Below are positions 1 through 24,300 of a DNA stretch of 64,000 nt, in pieces (positions within the stretch are counted from its first letter, which is position 1; each line of letters starts with the position of its first letter). This DNA is from Aptenodytes patagonicus (lineage: Eukaryota; Chordata; Aves; Sphenisciformes; Spheniscidae): assembly GCF_965638725.1 (NCBI RefSeq), contig NC_134952.1:17797028-17861027 (forward strand), in the 5' to 3' direction. Both the position numbers and the translations under genes were made by a program. The notes under the pieces were generated by a model, which worked only from the letters and a program-made list of their open reading frames with translations, did not search any database and had not been told where the DNA came from.

Positions 1-13851
<13,851 letters not shown>

Positions 13852-14386
13852 TGTCCTGGTTTTGGCAGGGATAGAGTTAATTTCCTTCCTAGTAGCTGCT
13901 ACAGTGCTGTGTTTTGTGTTTTGGATTTAGGATGAGAATAATGTTGATAACACACTGATGTTTTAGTTGTTGCTAGGTGGTGCTTACACTAGTCAAGGAC
14001 TTTTCAGTTTCCCATGCTCTACGGATTGAGAAGGCTGGAGGTGCACAAGAAGCTGGGAGGGGGCACAGCCAGGACAGCTGACCCAAACCGCCCAAAGGGA
14101 CATTCCAAACCATGTGACGCCATGCTCAGTACATAAACTGGGGGAAAGCTGGCCGGGGGGGCCGCTGTTCGGGGACTGGCTGGACATCGGTCGGCGGGTG
14201 GTGATGCACTGTGCATCACTTGCTTTGTGTATTATTATTACATTATTATTATTTCAATTATTAAACTGTTTTTATCTCAACCCACGAGTTTTTCTTCTTT
14301 TCCAATTCTCTCCCCCATACCACCGGGGGGGGAGGGAGCGAGCAGCTGTGTGGTGCTCAGTTGCCGACTGACGTTAAACCACGGCA
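13852..14386 (+). mobile_element. Solo LTR of an avian endogenous retrovirus
   Basis: The element is 535 bp. It begins TGTCCTGGTTTTGGCAGGGA and ends TTAAACCACGGCA, so it has TG...CA ends. It is closely similar over its length to the second LTR at 48607, sharing the GGTGCACAAGAAG, ATTAAACTGT, TCTCAACCCACGAG and CCACCGGGGGGGG blocks. The flanks ATGAT (13847-13851) and ATCAT (14387-14391) agree at 4 of 5 bases, compatible with a decayed 5-bp target duplication. No internal retroviral genes are present, so this is a recombined solo LTR. It carries an internal (ATT)n stretch at about 14230-14252. It sits only about 240 bp upstream of the NCAPG CpG island, in the same orientation as the gene. Confidence 0.85.
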
Positions 14387-14767
14387 ATCATCATTCTCTA
14401 GAGGACTTTTATTTTAGACACAGGCTGAGCTTTCTTAGTTTGCTACCCCAATTACTTCGGTGTAAGGCTCCCCTTTACAAAATGCAACTATACTCATTTT
14501 TCCAGACGATCACGTCCGGAGAGGACTTTAGGAGAGTGGCTGAGGGCAGTACGAGTTTATCAGGCCTACTCAACTATTTTGCACCAACATACATTCTTGG
14601 AAATCCTCTTGCCCGACGCTTCTCCTCAGCCGCGGCAGGGCCGACACCCAGTCGGCTTTGAAACAGCCGGTCCTGCCACGAGCGCGTCCCAGCAGGCGGA
14701 GGCGAAGCCGGCCGTAGCCCCGCGCCGCCCCAGCCGCCCCCCTCTCCCTCACAGCCCGCCCCAGAGG

Positions 14768-14778
14768 AAGATGGCGGC
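14768..14778 (+). promoter_or_regulatory. NCAPG: YY1-type site AAGATGGCGGC, also a short uORF start
   Basis: This is an exact copy of the extended YY1 motif, which in many mammalian TATA-less promoters lies just downstream of the start site in this orientation. The ATG inside it opens an 11-codon frame (M-A-A-R-R-L-P-R-A-P-R, stop at 14804-14806). If transcription starts upstream, this would be an upstream ORF in good context (AAGATGG). Confidence 0.6.
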
Positions 14779-14946
14779 GCGGCGCCTTCCGCGCGCTCCC
14801 CGCTAACGGCCGCTCCGCCCGCCACTGCCCGCCCCCTCAGCGGCGCAGCACGGCCCGGCCCCGTCCGGCCCGGCCCGCCCCAACCCCCGCCCCGCCTCCA
14901 GCGCGCGGAGACGAGCACGCGCACCCCGTCTCCCATCCACCGACTT

Positions 14947-14956
14947 TCTCGCGAGA
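14947..14956. promoter_or_regulatory. NCAPG: TCTCGCGAGA palindrome (BANP-type CpG-island motif)
   Basis: This is an exact 10-bp palindrome. This element is known from CpG-island promoters of essential genes and is bound by BANP when unmethylated (earlier attributed to ZBTB33/Kaiso). It lies 24 bp upstream of the CHR element. Binding here is inferred from the motif alone. Confidence 0.65.
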
Positions 14957-14979
14957 CTGGGAGCGGTACTCGCGCCGAG

Positions 14980-14985
14980 TTTGAA
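14980..14985 (+). promoter_or_regulatory. NCAPG: CHR element TTTGAA with upstream CDE-like CGCGCC
   Basis: TTTGAA is the canonical cell-cycle genes homology region bound by LIN54 of the DREAM/MuvB complex in G2/M genes. GC-rich CGCGCC at 14971-14976 resembles a CDE at about the right spacing (3-4 nt). NCAPG is a G2/M-expressed gene in vertebrates, so the site is expected. A 6-mer by itself can arise by chance, though it is AT-rich within a very GC-rich island. Confidence 0.5.
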
Positions 14986-15094
14986 GCTGGGGGCGTGGGC
15001 GCTGCGGCCGTTGCTGGTGCGCGCGCGGCGGCTGGCGGGGGACGGTCTCCGGTGGCGGCCCGGCGGCTGGAGCGAGGAGCGGCTTGGCGCGGCT

Positions 15095-15099
15095 ATTGG
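15095..15099 (-). promoter_or_regulatory. NCAPG: Reverse CCAAT box (NF-Y type)
   Basis: CTATTGGGC contains ATTGG, the reverse of CCAAT, with a typical NF-Y flank. NF-Y sites usually accompany CHR elements in mitotic gene promoters. Here it lies downstream of the CHR at 14980, which is not the usual order, so one of the two may be non-functional. Confidence 0.45.
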
Positions 15100-15241
15100 G
15101 CGGGAGCCTCGGTCCGCTTGCGGTGCGCGCTCCTTCCGCCGCTGGGAGCGGCCTTGCTGCTGTAGGGCCCTGTGCGGGAACAGCAGCTCTCCGCCGTCCC
15201 GGGGCGGCTCCGCGCTACGGGAGTTCGGAGCAGGGGAGTCG

Positions 15242-15247
15242 TGACGT
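15242..15247 (+). promoter_or_regulatory. NCAPG: CRE-like TGACGT site
   Basis: TGACGTGA lies 24-29 bp upstream of the ATG, inside the presumed 5' UTR. It resembles an ATF/CREB half site overlapping an E-box-like core. It is motif-based only. Confidence 0.3.
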
Positions 15248-15270
15248 GACCGTCCCCTTTCTCTGCAGCC

Positions 15271-15381
15271 ATGGGAGCAAAAAAGAAGCTTCTGCAAATC
15301 AAAGAAGCCTTTCAGCTGGCCCAGAAGCCTCACCAGAACCATGCGAAACTTGTTGTGGCTTTGAAGAGCACCTATAATCAG
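15271..15381 (+). CDS. NCAPG: NCAPG exon 1 (coding part)
   Basis: Residues 1-37, beginning [18 protein letters not shown], which aligns with the human N terminus. Donor CAG|GTACGC, phase 0. Directly before the ATG is a pyrimidine tract ending CTCTGCAG, which looks like an acceptor. Intron 1 (15382-16004) contains A/C-rich sequence near 15560 and nothing else recognisable. Confidence 0.95.
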
Positions 15382-18300
15382 GTACGCCTGCCCTCGGGGC
15401 GTGCCAGCGGCTGGGAGGAGCGGTGACCCGCCGGGCTGAGGGGAAAGTGAGGGCGCTCAGCTACTGCTCTGCTTTTCCTTCAGAGGGCAGGGGGCCTCTT
15501 CGGCCTTGTTTCCCCTAAAAGAAGCATTGAGGCCGGTATGCCTAAGAAGAGCCCTGCGACTTAAAAAAAAAAACCCAAAAAAACCCGAACAAGCCACGCG
15601 CTAAACTATTAATACGCAGTTGTCCCCTACGAAAATGGGTGTAAGAACAGCCCACGGCAGGTATTAATGATGTTGCTGGAAGGTGTTTGGATACCCGAGA
15701 AGTAGGTGTGACACAGGATAGTAATGGATGAGGGTGTCGATTGCCGTTCTGAAACCTCTTAGCAGGTAAATGTAAACTCCAGAATGGAGCCCAGCGGTCA
15801 AGACACATGCCTTTTGTGGAGTTAAAGCAAAATTTTCAGTGAAGAGTGCACAACAGCGGGTGTCAGCTTTAGCGCTTTAAAAATTTAAATGGAAGCTGTC
15901 AATTATAAAACCATTTATTTTATTTTTCTGTGGTACTGCTTTTGAAAGATGAACCAGTTAGTTATCTTTTATTGTGGTTTGATTTTCTTTTTTTTTTTTT
16001 TCAGTTGGAAGATAAGGAAGATTTTCATGAAAAATTCGTTCGTTTCCTTAAGTATGCTATGATAATCTACAGACGGGAACCAGCAGTGGAACAAGTGATC
16101 GATTTTGTGGCTAAATTTGTTACTTCATTTTATCAAATGGAGAAAGAGGATGGTAGTGAGGAGGGAGAAGAAGATAATTTACTTCTGAATTATGTGTTTA
16201 ACTTTCTGCTTGAGGTACAGTTACACTTATTATTAAATCTTTAACATCACAAACGGAAACTTCATGCAGTGGGGAAAACTTGCTGGCACTCGAGATGATA
16301 CCTACAAACTAGAACTTAAAAAGTAAAAGCAAGGCAAAGCTAGTGCTTTACGAGTAACACCACCCTCCCCAAACCCAAAAACCCCACCACATGCCCCCAG
16401 TAACTCAACAACTGGATTTCAAAAGTTAGGCCTGTGAGAAAATATGAACTGTTTTCTTATTTGGCTGTCAGATGTGTCATAGGCTTTACTATAGGCGCAT
16501 TTATAAGTGAAATTGTGGAAGTGTTGTGGAAATGAATTCATACTGTTTCTTTGATAAGTAAAAATATTAAAAGATCTTTCATACAAATATGGTTGGCATA
16601 TGTATTATTCCTTTCTGCTTATTGCAAGTGTTATATAGAAAGAAGATCAACAATTCCAATAGCATGGAAACACAAGTAGAATTACGTTTTCTTAAACTAG
16701 TATTTTGACATAGAAAAAATATTCATCAGGCCAAGATCGTTAGTCATCATGGCTAATATCCTTTTTTTTTCTTCTAATGTTTTATGAAGACAGAGTGGTA
16801 AGTTAGATAATGTACTGTAGTCTACATTGAGTGGTAAGCATGTTTCTTCCTTTGTGAAGGCATTGCTAATTATGTAAAGTGCCACTGATATAGGTGATGT
16901 GCCATAATTGTTTTCCAGTTCTGTGACTTTTTAATCTTATTAAAAATAAACTTAAATAGGAAAAGCTTTTGAAATACAGAAGTGCATATTTCATGTACTG
17001 TATAGAATATTAACTACTTACATGTGCGTATTAATAGCCTTATGTTGGAAATGAGAGAAGTTTGTTTATAAGAATACTTTTTTTTTTCCCTCTTCTTTCC
17101 CTAAGTCTCACAATGCGAACAGCCATGCAGTTAGGTTTCGAACATGTCAGCTTGTTAATAAGATTTTGGGAAATATGCCAGAAAATGCCCAGATTGACGA
17201 TGACTTATTTGATAAAATTAATGAAGCTATGCTGATTAGACTTAAAGATAAATTTTCAAATGTGAGAATTCAAGCTGTCTTGGCCCTGTCTAGACTTCAA
17301 GATCCTAAGGATGAAAACTGTCCTGTTGTTAATAGTAAGTAGTATTTTTTTTTTCTTTTGTTTAAGAACATCTGTTGATTTACATTACTTTAAAACATTT
17401 TTAAGCTTTTTTTTTTAAGCATTGAATAAACAAATCTTAGAGGGTAGTCTTATAGTAATTCATAAACTGTGGAGCTCTTTGCCAGAGGAGGTTGTAGATG
17501 CAAGACATCTGTCTTTTCCCCTTGAATGTACAGAACTGTTTGAAGGAGAGATCCACTGGGGATTAAAAGACAGAAATCATATTGGGCTCAGGCTATTCTA
17601 TGAACTGAATGTAGCTGAAGGATGGTGAGAATAATGGTGTGTTGCTAATTGGGGTGGAGATATGATACATGCTTGCTCAGTCCTTACCCTCTAAGGACCC
17701 TTTTGTGCCATTAATTGAATTGAATTGGTACAAAACCACTTAGAGGAGTAGAGATGATAATAGAAAAACTAATTTTGTCTCAAATTATGGCTGTCTGCCC
17801 CATGAGAGGCAAACTGATTACTGACATTGTTGACCTATGCTTTTTTTGGCCTTTTTTCTCCCCCCCCCCCCGAATCTCATCTTACTCATGGATCACTTCC
17901 TTTAAGAGATCAAAACCTCTGGAACCCAGGTTTCTCGATGCTGTTTGTGGGTTTCTTTGTGTATGGTATGATTTTTGACGAAGCATCTGCTTCCATTGTC
18001 TCAAGGTAGATAGACTGTAGGTTTGTACCAGCACAGCTGTTGTGTGAATTGTGCCCTGACTAAACTTTACATACTGTCTTTTGTGAAGGGAGTAAGTTAG
18101 TTAGTTGGGGTTTTTTGGTTGTTAAGGGTACCTTCTTTGAAATTATATTTTCTAAGTGTTTGTTTATAAGTTGCTTATTTAGGAGCACACAAATTTCATA
18201 GTTAATCATCATCTCACAGAGCAAGAAGATGAATTCAAGTATTCTCTGATTAAATTCTTTTTGTTGTTGCTTTTAATATTAAAGAAGGGTCAAGAATATA

Positions 18301-21300
18301 ACAAAAAGCATTACGTGAGAGATTTACTATTTGAGTTTTGGTAGGCTTAATGGAGATTGCAGTTTTCCATTTATAGGAAAACTTGAGGATCTACCTCAAA
18401 GGTAATGAGGATGTATAACCAGTGAATAGAGGTCTTAAGGACCCAACATTTGGAAGCATTTTTTTTTTGTCCAGTAAATGACAAAGTGGTTATTTATAGG
18501 TGGGATATAGAGTAGCAATTTTCAGAGTTATTAATTGAAGATCCTACTCATGATTGCAAATATTCTTTTCGTAGTTGACTTTCTTTTGAGATCATAGCTC
18601 AGCATGTAATTGCCATAAAATCTTGGGCTTGTGACCCTAAACTGTTCCCTAAATTTGTATGAGCTATGCAGGAGCAGAGGAAGGGTTTTAATAACAGCTG
18701 CTGACTTTTTTTTAAGTATTTTCTGTTTTTCTGTAATGTTCCAAACTCTTATGAAAACATTATTATGACTATTTTACTTTCAGTTTACAACACTTTGCTT
18801 GAAAATGATTCAAATTCAGAAGTGAGGCGTGCAGTGCTGTCGTGTATTGCTCCATCAGCAAGGACTTTGCCAAAAATTGTAGGCCGCACTCTGGATGTAA
18901 AGGAAGCTGTCAGGAAGCAGGCATATGAGGTAAATTGGATCACTTAATATTAATTTCAAAGACTGATATAGGAAAAAGGCTTTAAAACTTTTATTATATT
19001 TCACCGGTTAAACACTCGGAATGGTTAAATAATTTATTTTCACTTGCCAGAATTTTGAGGGGGAGTGATTTAATACAAGTTTTCAAGTTAAAACCCTTGA
19101 ACTTGACTGCAGAACTTGGTTGTTTAGAAATTACTTTTGTGATAGAACGTGGCTCTTCAGGATCAGGCAGTAAAAGCATAGATTATGTATACAATCTTTT
19201 GTTTTCTGTCTATGCATTTTGTGATGTTTGTGAAGCAATTTTTCTTCTCTGTTATTACATAATAGATAATTCAGTAAAGTTAGGATCACAGCAATACTAG
19301 TGCAAAAAAAAAATCGTATTTTTGGTATTCCAATTTTGAGAACTATCAACCATTACTTATGTTTACGTGTAGGGTAAGGGCAAGAAGGTATGCTACCATG
19401 TGTATTTCTTGTGCAGGCATCTTAGGCAAGATCTTCAAACAAAATGTTCAGTTTTTTCGCACAGAACCATCTTCTGTTCTTTCTTAACTTAGATTAAATT
19501 CTATTTTTTAACTGAATCTCTGTGTTAGTAGGCTTCAAGAAAAGTACATACTTCAGTCATTTCATTGCAGGTATTTATTGCTCTTGGAGCTTTAACAAGA
19601 GAATAGTTTTCATATCCAGGTGTTGCATTCAAGCGGAGCTGCCAAGCTTCTAAGCTATTTGTTAACTTTATTCTTACTTTATTTTATTTTACATTTTCTT
19701 CCATGCACAAGAATCTGCTTGTTAATGTATTTGTATGATGCTCATGGTATAGGTATTACAGGCTTTTATTGACTTACGGTTTCTATGGATGGATAAAACT
19801 GAGAGTTTAAACCCACAGGTGGTTAATGAATACAGTTGTTATCATTTGTAGAAATAATTTTAATGTCTTAATTTTTTTTAAGGTTTTGGCAGAAAAAGTT
19901 CACATGAGAGCTCTGTCAATAGCGCAGAGAGTAAAATTGTTGCAACAAGGACTTAATGACAGATCTGGTAAGAGATCATCTTTCTCAACATCTTAATACA
20001 AATGTTTGGGAGAATACTTTCTAATGTTTGGGGGATGATTTATGTGGAAGCTGTGATGGCAATAATAAGGAGCTCAAAGGGAGTCATGAGGTACCAGGAA
20101 ATGTTTAAGCACAAGAGATTCTGCTTACTGCTTTGGTTTTCCAGTTCCCTTATAGTGGACAAACCAGAAAAGGATTGCACTTTCAAAAAACTCGAAAGCC
20201 ACTGAGCTCTAAAATAGGACCAAATGCTATTAAAATTAAAAAACAACAGTGTAATTAAACACAGAAGTAGAAAAAATGTAATTATTTAAATCAGTGTATT
20301 TTGAAACATGTTTCATTACAGATATTTTTGTAACTCATAAATATATTAAAGAATTGAAATGTAAACATTAATATCAGTTTGATAATTATTTGAAATTGTT
20401 TCCTATGTTTATTCGGAGAGAAATCTTGTCAGCTGGTTAGTTTTTTGTTTAACTAGCTTGAATTTTTTTTTTAAATTAATTTTTGATTGACCCTCATTCA
20501 TCATGAAGCAGCTTTATTCTTTTTGACGTCTTCTGTACTGTATCATTTTTATATAAAGGGCCATTCAGAATGTACCCATAATTGTGTGTGATGTTGTTGC
20601 CAAAAGATCAAAAGGTCACATGCATCTGAGTGAGACAATTTTGGCCTGCCTACATAGAACATGGCTTTTTTTTTTTGTGACAATAGCAATTATATACATG
20701 AATTTCACAATAAGAGCTGCCGGTTTTTCTAAGTGCTACTGTGTTATCCACATACTTTGTTTGGAAATTCTGCACTAAGCCCTGTTGAATTTTACTCTGA
20801 GAATTTTCCTTGCTTAGTGATGTGTTGCTTGTGAACTGTGAGAAGTATGACCTATGTGGATATTAGAGAACAAGATAAAAGTACTGTGTTCATTAGTAAC
20901 TGGGGCTCTTAAAGGTGTGTCGTGTATGCATGTGGTTTTTTTGATCTGCCTTTCTTTTTGGCTAGTTGGGGATGATGTTAGTATGCTCTTGACAGCAAAG
21001 GAAGAGAGGGGTTGGCCGAGTGCTTTCTTATGCTGTATAGAACTACACTTAAAAAGAAGTCCTCCTTCTGTATAATAAGTTTTAATTAGCATTTTTCCCC
21101 ACGTACCCTGAATTGTTCTATAGTAGTCTAATGAAGTTTGTCAGGTTTTGTTTTTGAAGTCCAGCACTGAAAAACCCATGTTCTGAATTACTATTTCTTA
21201 TCAGTATGCTAGTTTGCTGTTTGACCTAACTAGCTGCTTCTTGTCTTCTGGCTGCCACCTCCTGCCCCTGTCTCCCTGCCCCCCTCCTCCCCCAATAATC

Positions 21301-24300
21301 ATAGAATCATTGAGGTTGGAAAAGACCTCTAAGATCATTAAGTCCAACCGTCGACCCAACACCACCACCCACTAAACCATGTCCCTAAGTGCCTCATCTA
21401 CTCGTCTTTTAAATACCTCCAGGGATGGGGACTCAACCACTTCCCTGGGCAGCCTCTTCCAATGTTTAACCACTCTTTCAGTAAAGACATTTTTCCTCAC
21501 ATCCAATCTAAACCTCCCCTGGCACAACTTGAGGCCATTTCCTCTCGTCCTATCACTAGTTACTTGGGAGAAGAGACCGACACCCACCTCGCTACAACCT
21601 CCTTTCAGGTAGTTGTAGAGAGCGATGAGGTCTCCCCTCAGCCTCCTTTTCTCCAGGCTAAACAGCCCCAGTTCCCTCAGCCGCTCCTCATCAGACTTGT
21701 TCTCCAGACCCTTCACCAGCCTCGTTGCCCTTCTCTGGACACGCTCCAGCATCTCGACGTCCTTCTTGTAGTGAGGGGCCCAAAACTGAACACAGTATTC
21801 GAGGTGCGGCCTCACCAGGGCCGAGTACAGGGGCACGATCACTTCCCTACTCCTGCTGGCCACACTATTTCTGATGCAGGCCAGGATGCCATTGGCCTTC
21901 TTGGCCACCTGGGCACACTGCTGGCTCATGTTCAGCCGGCTGTCGACCAACACCCCCAGGTCCTTTTCCGCCAGGCAGCTTTCCAGCCCCTCTTCCCCAA
22001 GCCTGTAGCACTGCATGGGGTTGTTGTGGCCCAAGTGCAGGACCCGGCACTTGTCCTTGTTGAACCTCATCCAGTTGGCCTGGGCCCATCGATCCAGCCT
22101 GTCCAGGTCCCTCTGCAGACCCTTCCTACCCTCGAGCAGATCAACGCTCCCGCCCAACTTGGTGTCGTCTGCAAACTTACTGAGGGTGCACTCAATCCCC
22201 TCATCCAGATCATCGATAAAGATATTGAACTTGGTCTTGACGGATAATTTTTTTGTCTTAGGGTGAATGTGTTTCTGTTCTAGTAATCTTTCAAAACTGG
22301 GAGGGAAGCTACCTTCACTATTTTTTCCTGTGATCCTTCATTTGTCAGGAACAAGGATTTGTTGTATTCCCTTACTGAGAAGGTACAGCCTTTCTACATG
22401 GCCTGTATTTCAGTGACACTGAGGTGTTTGACATAAAGAACTGCCACCTTTTATGATCCAGAGCAGATACTTTTTCTGTTGGTGTCTATCTTTTCCTTAG
22501 GATGATTCTTCATCCCAGCTATTGAGAACCTGCTCTTTTTCTTGACACCTAGAATCACAAGGAAAAATGTCTGCCAGGGTATGTAGCCTCAGTGATACCA
22601 TTGATATCATATGCTCTTTGCTGGGCAGAAGAGGTTTATGTTCCAAATTGGCTGCATTTATATATACATCCAGTAGTATTCCCTCATTTTGATCTGTTTT
22701 GCAAATTCTATAACCTTGAATATGTATATCTTTATCGAATTTGCTTCTCTGAGTAACTCCCAAGTTAACAAGAGAGGAACCTGCTCATTGAAGGTTGCTA
22801 GGTTGAAATTTTGGATGTTCTTCCGTATTGGCTTCAGAACAAGGGTTTATAATTAAACAAGACCTAGAAGACATAATCCAGATTCTGCTTAGTTCTACTT
22901 TTCAGGGTGCATTCAGCTGTCAATTCTCCACTCATTCTCTTTCATTCTACTACATTCTACTAGTTTATGTTTTTCACCTTCTTGGAGAAGTTTTCATTCT
23001 TAGGACCTTAATTTGGCTCTTTCAAGGCCTTTTTAGAGCTCTTTTTGAACTCTTGACTATATTTAAGTGCTGTCTTTATTATCATGTTACATGTAAGAGG
23101 AAAGATGAATGTTGTCAATGTATGTGGACTTTATTGTTTCCATTATATTGAATATTGTTTTCTAAAAGGTCCTAAGAGCGTACTTGTATCGCTCCCTAGT
23201 TATTACGTTTTTACTTCCACCAGACTATTAGCCTTTCTACTTCCCTGCTTACATCTATGTGTATTAATGAAGTACATATTCTAGATGTTCCCATAAATAC
23301 TTTTTTCCTTGATTAAATAGTACTGTACTGATCCAGAAACCATTTGTCCATTGTGGCAATGGGGAGGAGGGGCTTAAGGTATCTTTATGTAAATTTCATA
23401 ATCCAGTTGAATAATTGAATTAACACAAGAATTCTGTGTGGCAGTCCAGACTAAAGGTCTGTACAGTAGTATCCTGCCTCCAAAAGTGGCCAATTCCTAA
23501 ATGCCTGAAACAGAGCAAGTATATAACAATGCTTCCCCAGAATATTTCCTTGGTCTACAAGAGTTCATGGTTTGTAGATTTTCTGAGTTGAGGTGCTGTC
23601 TTTAGATGTAACAGTTTTTTGGACAGAGGTTTTTTCATTCCGGGGGGGGTGGTGGGAATGTTGCCTCAAAAATGTAGTAGTGCTCCATAGGTAGTTCTTT
23701 CTTCTTTTTTTTTGAGGTAATGTTAAGTTCAACTATATAATAACTTCTTTCCAAAAAGCCTTCTATAGAAAAATAATTTGTGAAAGTATGTTGAAAACTT
23801 GGCATTTTTTGACCTTTAATGTTTTAAACCATTTAAATTCCTGTATTATTAGATGCTGTAAAGGAGGTAATGAAGAAGAAGCTGCTTCAAGCCTGGTTAC
23901 GACTGACTGAAGGGGATGTTTTAGAATTGCTTCATCGACTGGATGTGGAAAACTGCCCAGAAGTGGCCATCTCAGTACTAAATGCTATGTTTTCATTATC
24001 TCCACTCCATGACTTTGTTCAGAACTGTAAAAACCTTGACAGCAGGTATGCAGATCAGTTTTCATTTCCAAAAGATTAATATTTTGTATAAGAATATTAA
24101 ATTAAAGGTTATACCCAAATGGGGAGCAGAGTAACTATTACCTGTGATAAAAGACTGATATTGTGGTGTAAGCCATGATGTCTCCCTGGTGTTTGTGTAC
24201 TTAAGTGTTTTGGATATGCTTTTTTCTTCTTTAAAAGATCTGTGTTCATTAGCTAAAAATGATTGTGCCAGATACACAGGAGGAAAAAATTAAAAATGTC

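Larger units (their letters stand above)
14620..15420 (+). promoter_or_regulatory. NCAPG: NCAPG CpG-island promoter
   Basis: This is a sharply bounded GC-rich and CpG-rich block spanning the region upstream of the NCAPG ATG, coding exon 1 and the start of intron 1. It has no TATA box and several factor motifs, annotated separately. Long open frames on both strands within it come from base composition. The transcription start is not determined. The YY1-type site at 14768 suggests initiation near 14760, while the CHR and CCAAT sites allow a later start at about 15000-15150. Confidence 0.85.

Noticed and set aside
13852-14386. Possible full endogenous retrovirus
   Set aside because: Only one LTR is present here and the other copy at 48607 is a separate solo LTR with its own target duplication; no gag, pol or env reading frames occur near either.
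14574-15342. Long minus-strand frames (120 and 179 codons) across the NCAPG promoter
   Set aside because: Composition of a CpG island gives long stop-free, A/G/R/P-rich frames on all strands; no splice structure, domain or conserved block is visible.
21462-22247. 261-codon plus-strand open frame
   Set aside because: It is the antisense shadow of the CR1 ORF2 tail on the minus strand; the same shadow appears at 44703-45239 and 51329-52117.
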